DNA of 11,306 bases from contig JANWLI010000123.1 in assembly GCA_025450975.1 (NCBI GenBank), forward strand, positions 1-11,306, written 5' to 3'. Positions 6,899-11,306 of the stretch are shown piece by piece; position 1 is the stretch's first letter; each line of letters opens with the position of its first letter. A program made the translations under genes and the position numbers. The DNA comes from Candidatus Kapaibacterium sp. (GTDB lineage: Bacteria; Bacteroidota; Ignavibacteria; Palsa-1295). Under the pieces are notes generated by a model. That model was not told the origin of the DNA, did no database searches, and was given only the letters and a program-made list of their open reading frames with translations.

Positions 6899-6946
6899 GA
6901 AATAAGTTGTAGGGACGCGCCAATGCGCGTCTCTACAACTTATTTC
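6899..6946 (-). repeat. Long palindrome of the dispersed GTAGGGACGCG type, overlapping a gene end; possible terminator
   Basis: Arms 6899-6920 and 6925-6946 are 22 nt long with a single G/T mispair and a 4-nt loop (CAAT). The core TGTAGGGACGCGC / GCGCGTCTCTACA matches a class of interspersed palindromes that I know from many Bacteroidota and cyanobacterial genomes. The TAA stop of the lipoprotein gene (6940-6942) lies within one arm, so the last codons and the stop come from, or have merged with, the repeat. On the minus strand the hairpin is followed by CAAGATTTTTC, so it can serve as the gene's terminator. Confidence 0.75.
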
Positions 6947-7887
6947 TCCGTTTTCACCGTCAGCGACTCTGCAAACTTCTTTATTTCCGGAATATACGTT
7001 TCATAGTCGTTCATGATAAATCCCTGAATGGCGATAACTTTATCCTGTCCCTGAACTCCAACCAGATACACGAAGATCTTCTTGTTACCCGTTTCTGTGA
7101 GCACTTGCCCTTGAAATGTCGGGTGCTTCGGATGGGTAAGCGGCGAAGCTTGCTTTATATTCTTACTCTCGAACCGCTCCGCCATTTGTTCGACAAACAT
7201 ATTTATGACACTCTCGGCGTTGCTTGTGGGATCTAATGGCACCGAGAGCAGCATAATGAATGCCTCGTCGTCGAAGGTGGTTTTGTCCTTCCCATCCAAT
7301 GTATAGAAATACATACCGGAAGAATAATTTGCAAACTTGAACCGGGATTTACTGTCATCCGTGGTAAATGGCGCGATAGCCAACGGATCGATCGTTACCT
7401 CTTTGTCAAAATAGATCGACCGGATCGATTTTTTGATCTCGTTCTCTGTCTTCGTATCGCCCGGACCGTATCTTCCTACAACCATGACAAAGAACGAGGT
7501 ATCGCCGAATGCAACGATAACTTTTGCTTCTTCGTCGGTGTGCGAACAGATATACTTTGCCGGGTAATTTTGCATTATAAAATCATGGTACTCGGTCACA
7601 ACAGATCCACCTTCAACGAGCGCCTCTTTGCTTAATCGCGGCAACAGTGCATTAAAGTCATTATCAGATACATCCATTACCTGAATGAGGGCACTGTCAT
7701 CACTCGTCAGCCCGATAAATCCTGAAGTCTGGCTGAAACCAGGAGGAGAGATCATAAATATTCGTGTACCGGTAATAAGTGTATGGCTTTCGGACTTCGT
7801 GGAGACAAACTCAGCGACCTTTTCCACTTGTCCGCAGGCACTGACCGCGATGGATAACAGAATAAGCAGGAGTACTTTTTTCATCAT
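6940..7887 (-). CDS. Outer-membrane lipoprotein with two PsbP/Mog1-like domains (hypothetical)
   Basis: I do not recognise this protein by name. The start at ATG 7887 (or the adjacent ATG 7884) gives 315 residues with a classical lipoprotein signal, KKVLLLILLSIAVSAC, lipidated at Cys18. The frame continues upstream to a TTG at 7914, but that would place a charged stretch before the signal and is unlikely. Gly at position +2 after the cysteine does not suggest inner-membrane retention. The mature part seems to be two similar halves, about 34-162 and 172-311. Each has early strands, a helix, an alanine- or glutamine-containing turn (YPAKYICSHTDEEAKVIVAFG; HPTFQGQVLTETGNKKIFVYLVG), a hydrophobic strand and a final amphipathic helix (EIKKSIRSI; EIKKFAESL). 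This order resembles the PsbP/DcrB/Mog1 fold. The fold call is inference from pattern. The gene lies 129 nt downstream of the small barrel gene, with a hairpin between them. Confidence 0.75.
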   Translation of the reverse strand: MMKKVLLLILLSIAVSACGQVEKVAEFVSTKSESHTLITGTRIFMISPPGFSQTSGFIGLTSDDSALIQVMDVSDNDFNALLPRLSKEALVEGGSVVTEYHDFIMQNYPAKYICSHTDEEAKVIVAFGDTSFFVMVVGRYGPGDTKTENEIKKSIRSIYFDKEVTIDPLAIAPFTTDDSKSRFKFANYSSGMYFYTLDGKDKTTFDDEAFIMLLSVPLDPTSNAESVINMFVEQMAERFESKNIKQASPLTHPKHPTFQGQVLTETGNKKIFVYLVGVQGQDKVIAIQGFIMNDYETYIPEIKKFAESLTVKTEK

Positions 7888-7914
7888 TCGAATATACGAC
7901 CGTTTTAAACGCAA

Positions 7915-7949
7915 TAGCTCCGATAACCTATCAAGAGCTATCGGAGCTA
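7915..7949 (-). terminator. Inverted repeat downstream of the small barrel gene, terminator-like
   Basis: TAGCTCCGATA (7915-7925) and TATCGGAGCTA (7939-7949) are perfectly complementary 11-nt arms with a 13-nt loop. Read on the minus strand, the hairpin is followed by TTGCGTTTTAA, a weak U-rich tail. It sits 67 nt after the stop of the outer-membrane barrel gene and 28 nt before the lipoprotein ATG. It could terminate the first gene, or shape the leader of the second. Confidence 0.55.
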
Positions 7950-7991
7950 ATCCGTATGAGAGAGAGAAATATCACCACGCCTTGTGAGGGG

Positions 7992-8008
7992 CATGGCGCT
8001 TTGCCATG
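7992..8008. repeat. Small CATGGC hairpin next to the barrel-gene stop
   Basis: CATGGC (7992-7997) and GCCATG (8003-8008) form a 6-bp hairpin around GCTTT, 8 nt from the TAA of the barrel gene. It has no U-tract on the minus strand. The wider sequence GGGGCATGGC...GCCATGTTCC resembles another class of interspersed palindromes. It may be a repeat remnant that stabilises the mRNA 3' end rather than a terminator. Confidence 0.4.
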
Positions 8009-8016
8009 TTCCTTAA

Positions 8017-8529
8017 TTAAGGATAAAATCTGATGCCTGCTGCAACATCGAGTGCTACGCCGAAGCCGGGGCTGATGCCGATGAGCGGTCCGAGTTCGAG
8101 AAAGATCTCGATCGGCGTGCGTTTCGGCACGATGTTCAGGCCTGCGACGACACGCATTGCAATACCGATATCGCTTTCATCGCGCTCGTAAAAGTAATAG
8201 CGTTCACCCTTATACTTATAGAGCCAGTATTGTCTACCGCTGCCAAATCCGAGCACGAGTCCCGGACCGGAATACATTTTAACGACCTGCGAACGGAAGA
8301 CGTCGAAATGCCAGAGGTAATCTGCACCGATACGCAGATTGCCGAAATACGAATTGCCGCCGATCGAAGCTGCAACTGCCTGATCTCTCGCGGTCCAGAT
8401 CTTTACTGTTCCGCCGATGGGCTCTCCGAGGATGATACCAAAACCAAAATCATTGCCATTCGGGCCCTGTGCCCGTAAGCCTACAATGCATATGGAGAGT
8501 AATAAGCATGTTAGGACACTGGTTTTCAT
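8017..8529 (-). CDS. Small outer-membrane beta-barrel protein (hypothetical)
   Basis: This 170-residue protein has a clear signal peptide (1-20, ending LRA before Gln21) and a mature part of about 150 residues, enough for a barrel of roughly eight strands. The pattern is GFGIILGEPIGGTVKIW at 29-45, DYLWHFDVF at 70-78, a Gly-rich strand YSGPGLVLGFGSG at 86-98, then PIEIFLELGPLIG at 139-151 and a final AAGIRFYP. I recognise this as a widespread family of hypothetical outer-membrane proteins in Bacteroidota and related groups, but cannot name it with certainty. Function is unknown. The ATG at 8529 is the first start with a signal peptide. The gene is divergent from the long Asp-box gene, with 161 nt between the two starts. 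On its own strand, TAGCTTTC about 40 nt upstream is a 7-of-8 match to the Bacteroidota -7 element, which is weak support for a promoter. Confidence 0.8.
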   Translation of the reverse strand: MKTSVLTCLLLSICIVGLRAQGPNGNDFGFGIILGEPIGGTVKIWTARDQAVAASIGGNSYFGNLRIGADYLWHFDVFRSQVVKMYSGPGLVLGFGSGRQYWLYKYKGERYYFYERDESDIGIAMRVVAGLNIVPKRTPIEIFLELGPLIGISPGFGVALDVAAGIRFYP

Positions 8530-8655
8530 TACTGTTGTATGGATACGAAGATGAATCTATGAAAGCTAAACGTCTAAGCCACTAGGGGATGTGACAGCAA
8601 GAGAGGAGATTTTCTAACAAATCGCGACAAAAAATGGATTCGGGGTCAAATTGCT

Positions 8656-8663
8656 TACTTTTG
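8656..8663 (+). promoter_or_regulatory. Candidate Bacteroidota-type -7 element for the Asp-box gene
   Basis: TACTTTTG is an exact match to the TAnnTTTG -7 consensus used by the primary sigma factor of Bacteroidota. It lies 27 nt before the ATG at 8691, which would leave a leader of about 20 nt. No good -33 TTG is visible at the usual spacing, so the call rests on the -7 element alone. The sequence before the ATG (CTAATTTTCAT) is A/T-rich with no Shine-Dalgarno, as is usual in this phylum. Confidence 0.4.
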
Positions 8664-8690
8664 TACGGTCATTTACGCTCTAATTTTCAT

Positions 8691-11306
8691 ATGAAGATAG
8701 TCGGATTGGTCTTGACCGTTATGCAACTCTACGGATCTGCGACGCTGGCACAATGGCGCCATCTCGATGGCCCCCATGTCGGCGATATTCAGAGCATTCA
8801 TTCATACTCCGACGACGAGATCGTCGTTTTCTCAAGCTGGGCAGATAATTCCAGCAACAGTGCTTCATACAGAACGACAAATGGCGGCAAATTCTGGACC
8901 GGCAGTCAACGCATAGGTCTCAAACGTAGCGTTGTCTCCCAGGATGGACGTATCCTCTGCAAGACTGTACGAAATACGTATGTCGCGATTCGCTCCCTAG
9001 ACCACGGCGTAACATGGAACGAGGTCGACGGTTCTCATTCGATGGGCTTTACCGGTATTTGCATGGACAAGTCCGGGATCATTTACTCTACCTCATTGAT
9101 CTATGGCACACGCAAGTCCACCGACGGCGGCGAAACATTCAACTTTATCCGTGCCGACTCCGGTAAAGATTACATCCATTCAGCGATAAACTGTAATGCA
9201 ACCGCTCTCTTCCTTTCCAAAGACGATACACTCTTTCGATCATATACAGGTGGAGCTGTATGGAGTACTATTACTCCCAATACGAACGGAAGTCATTTTA
9301 CCACCATCTTTTGTGAAGATAACGGCACTGTACTTGCCGGCACACTAGGAAGAGGCGTCTATCGTTCGACAGATAATGGAGCGAACTGGCAACATGTTGC
9401 AAGTCTTCCCGGAAAAGTGATCACGACGATCCGTCGTGTAGCAAAAGATAAGTACGCCGTCTTAACTGCTGACGATGGTATGTTCTTTACGAGCGACAAC
9501 TGTGCTACCTGGAAAAATATTACTCGCGATCTCGTGCCATACGAGATACGCTCTCTCTCGTCTACTTCTTCAGAGACGATTTACCTTGCAACCGCAGGCG
9601 GCATCCTGCGCACCCGTCCGCCCTATACTGCATTTGAGAAGATCGGATTGCCGCTTGCGACGGTTTCGGCTCTTACTGCCGACCAAACAGGCAATCTCTA
9701 TGTTCCATACGAACTCGGTTTAGCACGCAGCACGGGACCTGAATATACAGATTGGATCGATGTAGGTATTCGGACCCCTGCACGTGTGCAGTGCGGGCTT
9801 ATCTTCCGTCATCCATCGTCGACCGTAGTGGTGAGCCACCGTAGTTTTGGCAAGGTCTCAACATATTCAGCTTCAGCTGATTCGTGGCATCCGGCCGGCT
9901 TCGGTTTATACTCCGGATTCACGAGCCATCGGGCCATTGTCTATGATCCTGTCACACAGCTCCTCTATGCAGGGACATCGGAGGGTGTGTTCCGATCCAT
10001 GGATAGCGGCCTTACCTGGTATCCGTTTAATATTGGCCTTCCCGGGTCTGCCAGCACATTCGTTAGCGTTTCCGGCAGTCGGTTTATCGGTGTCGTATCT
10101 GGAGGACTCTATATCCTCAATGTCGACTCATCTCGTTGGGATCGGATACCTAACCTCTCAACCGACAATTGGACGGCGATCGCGGAGATCCGTCCGGAAG
10201 TGCTTGTGCTCGGAGCGCAGAATGGCAAGGTGATGTATTCGACGAATGCAGGAGATTCCTGGCGTCTTGGAAGCAGTCCCGATTCCCGTTCGATTCTTTT
10301 GTTCGAGCCGGTCGATACATCCGTCGTGCTTGCAGGAACTACTTTCGGCCTCTATAAGAGTGTCGATAGCGGGCGATCCTGGTCGCCTGTCTCGAATGAT
10401 CTTCAGTCAATCAGTGTGAGTTCACTCGGAAAACTGCCCTCCGGCGATTACCTTGCAGCAACGCTAACCAAAGGCGTCTATCGCTCTTCGGAGAACATGA
10501 ATCGTTGGACAAAGCTCAGTGGTATGTTCAGTACCGATAGTTGCAATTCCGTCTGTACCTTCGGTGATACAGTGCTCGTCGGTACACAGCATGGGCTGTA
10601 CCGATCGACCGATAGGGGTACAAGCTGGGTACTGTCGCCTTCAGAGCCCCCAGTCCGAGCTAAGCCGATCCGCATAGCGGCTTCGACTCATGGCGTCCTT
10701 GTCGCCGCTTTGCATGACTCTGTCTTGCACCGTTCAACCGATCAGGGTGCTACCTGGCATGAGATAGTGATGACTCCGGGCTTGCCCAAAGTTACCGTTT
10801 TGGCAAGCCATTCGAATGGCGCACTGTTGTATCAAGGACAGGGTGGCCCCTTTGATTCGGTGCGCTTTTTCCAATCCCTCGATCATGGCGCATCGTGGGA
10901 AGTCTTCGGCCCATCGCTGACAACGTTTAACGGACGTACCTATGAACTTATTGCACTCGACTCTGCAGATAATCTTTTCGCTTCTCAGATACGAAACAGT
11001 GATGGACGTCTCGACCGATACCTTGGAGGAAATTTTCAGAATTATTCAGCCACGACTACGCCTGACCAGATCACTACACTTGCAGCCATTCCTGATGCCG
11101 TATTTGCCGGTGGTGACTTCCTGGGTTTGTACCGTTTTGCTGCAGATGGGCAGAGCTACTCCAGCATCGATGCGATGGGAAACATTCGTGTCACCGGCCT
11201 GGTGTTCGATCGATCGGGAATGATGTACCTTGCATCATCGGACAATACGATCAAGGCTATGTTGTCCAGCGATACGGGCCGGAGTTGGGTACGGAACGAT
11301 GCCGGG
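8691..11306 (+). CDS. Secreted Asp-box (BNR/YCF48/sortilin-like) beta-propeller protein, 3' end outside window
   Basis: The frame is open for 872 codons to the window edge without a stop. Residues 1-20 are a signal peptide (MKIVGLVLTVMQLYGSATLA). The rest is a ladder of Asp-box repeats of the form RS-x-D-x-G-x-x-W. Clear copies centre on residues 64, 104, 145, 228, 269, 438, 519, 559, 641, 684, 731 and 861. Degenerate ones sit near 186, 308, 348, 397, 479, 601, 771 and 819. The interval is 39-43 residues in most cases, one beta-propeller blade each, giving about 20 blades, enough for two or three propellers. Such proteins in Bacteroidota are usually exported and many carry a C-terminal T9SS sorting domain. 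That end is not in the window, so T9SS export is inference. Asp boxes are structural and do not show sialidase activity; no catalytic motif is visible. The ATG at 8691 is supported by the signal peptide. Confidence 0.9.
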   Translation, partial: MKIVGLVLTVMQLYGSATLAQWRHLDGPHVGDIQSIHSYSDDEIVVFSSWADNSSNSASYRTTNGGKFWTGSQRIGLKRSVVSQDGRILCKTVRNTYVAIRSLDHGVTWNEVDGSHSMGFTGICMDKSGIIYSTSLIYGTRKSTDGGETFNFIRADSGKDYIHSAINCNATALFLSKDDTLFRSYTGGAVWSTITPNTNGSHFTTIFCEDNGTVLAGTLGRGVYRSTDNGANWQHVASLPGKVITTIRRVAKDKYAVLTADDGMFFTSDNCATWKNITRDLVPYEIRSLSSTSSETIYLATAGGILRTRPPYTAFEKIGLPLATVSALTADQTGNLYVPYELGLARSTGPEYTDWIDVGIRTPARVQCGLIFRHPSSTVVVSHRSFGKVSTYSASADSWHPAGFGLYSGFTSHRAIVYDPVTQLLYAGTSEGVFRSMDSGLTWYPFNIGLPGSASTFVSVSGSRFIGVVSGGLYILNVDSSRWDRIPNLSTDNWTAIAEIRPEVLVLGAQNGKVMYSTNAGDSWRLGSSPDSRSILLFEPVDTSVVLAGTTFGLYKSVDSGRSWSPVSNDLQSISVSSLGKLPSGDYLAATLTKGVYRSSENMNRWTKLSGMFSTDSCNSVCTFGDTVLVGTQHGLYRSTDRGTSWVLSPSEPPVRAKPIRIAASTHGVLVAALHDSVLHRSTDQGATWHEIVMTPGLPKVTVLASHSNGALLYQGQGGPFDSVRFFQSLDHGASWEVFGPSLTTFNGRTYELIALDSADNLFASQIRNSDGRLDRYLGGNFQNYSATTTPDQITTLAAIPDAVFAGGDFLGLYRFAADGQSYSSIDAMGNIRVTGLVFDRSGMMYLASSDNTIKAMLSSDTGRSWVRNDAG

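Larger units (their letters stand above)
6322..6939. other. Repeat-rich intergenic region upstream of porX
   Basis: This stretch of about 600 nt has no convincing gene. It contains a hairpin repeat next to porX (6361-6404), six nonamers ATTTACACC (6427-6703), octamer arrays at 6582-6612 and 6657-6688, and three spaced ATCCTT copies (6529-6551). A small palindrome lies at 6740-6753, and a long palindrome runs into the neighbouring gene from 6899. A 126-codon minus-strand frame spans 6458-6838, but it appears fortuitous because the repeats stay conserved across different reading frames. A perfect AAAGGAGG occurs at 6861-6868 on the plus strand. I see no recognisable Bacteroidota-type promoter just ahead of porX, so its transcription start cannot be placed. 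Confidence 0.75.

Noticed and set aside
7888..7914. Upstream TTG start for the lipoprotein gene
   Set aside because: It would add nine charged residues before a well-formed lipoprotein signal; the paired ATGs at 7887 and 7884 are better starts.
8691..11306. Sialidase (neuraminidase) activity for the Asp-box protein
   Set aside because: Asp boxes are structural and occur in many unrelated propellers; no sialidase active-site arginine triad or FRIP-type motif is visible.

Overview
The window looks like chromosomal DNA from a bacterium of the Bacteroidota / FCB group with a type IX secretion system (T9SS). The clearest sign is an intact PorX-type response regulator with a PglZ domain. Supporting signs are a DUF1573-cytochrome c fusion, a helix-hairpin-helix outer-membrane barrel family common in Bacteroidota, a long Asp-box surface or secreted protein, and A/T-rich start regions without Shine-Dalgarno sequences. 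A deep lineage such as Ca. Kapabacteria or Ignavibacteria would fit; that placement is inference.

Layout. Positions 2-661 (+) hold the C-terminal part of an APC amino-acid permease, tail-to-tail and overlapping by 6 nt with the next block. The next block (656-6321) is entirely on the minus strand. Read in the direction of transcription it is porX (6321-4738), tsaE (4741-4295) and tsaB (4298-3645), joined by two 4-nt ATGA overlaps. After 94 nt comes a DUF1573-cytochrome c protein (3550-2678), then a strong hairpin terminator, then a GTG-started helix-hairpin-helix/beta-barrel outer-membrane protein (2623-656).

Positions 6322-6939 appear non-coding and are rich in repeats. They hold a CATTCTGAG...GAAGAATC hairpin repeat, six copies of ATTTACACC (GGTGTAAAT on the porX strand), two small octamer arrays in opposite orientation, and a long near-perfect palindrome that covers the stop codon of the following gene. 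Beyond it, on the minus strand, lie a lipoprotein that seems to contain two related PsbP/Mog1-like domains (7887-6940) and a small outer-membrane barrel (8529-8017). From 8691 to the end (+), in the opposite orientation, runs an open-ended gene for a secreted protein with about 20 Asp-box beta-propeller blades.

How they may work together. TsaB and TsaE serve tRNA t6A37 synthesis, a housekeeping task. PorX regulates T9SS output in known Bacteroidota, and the large Asp-box protein is the kind of cargo that system exports. The DUF1573-cytochrome protein, the barrels and the lipoprotein are cell-envelope components of unknown role. I see no phage, IS transposase, CRISPR, rRNA or tRNA. The most unusual part is the repeat-rich segment upstream of porX.
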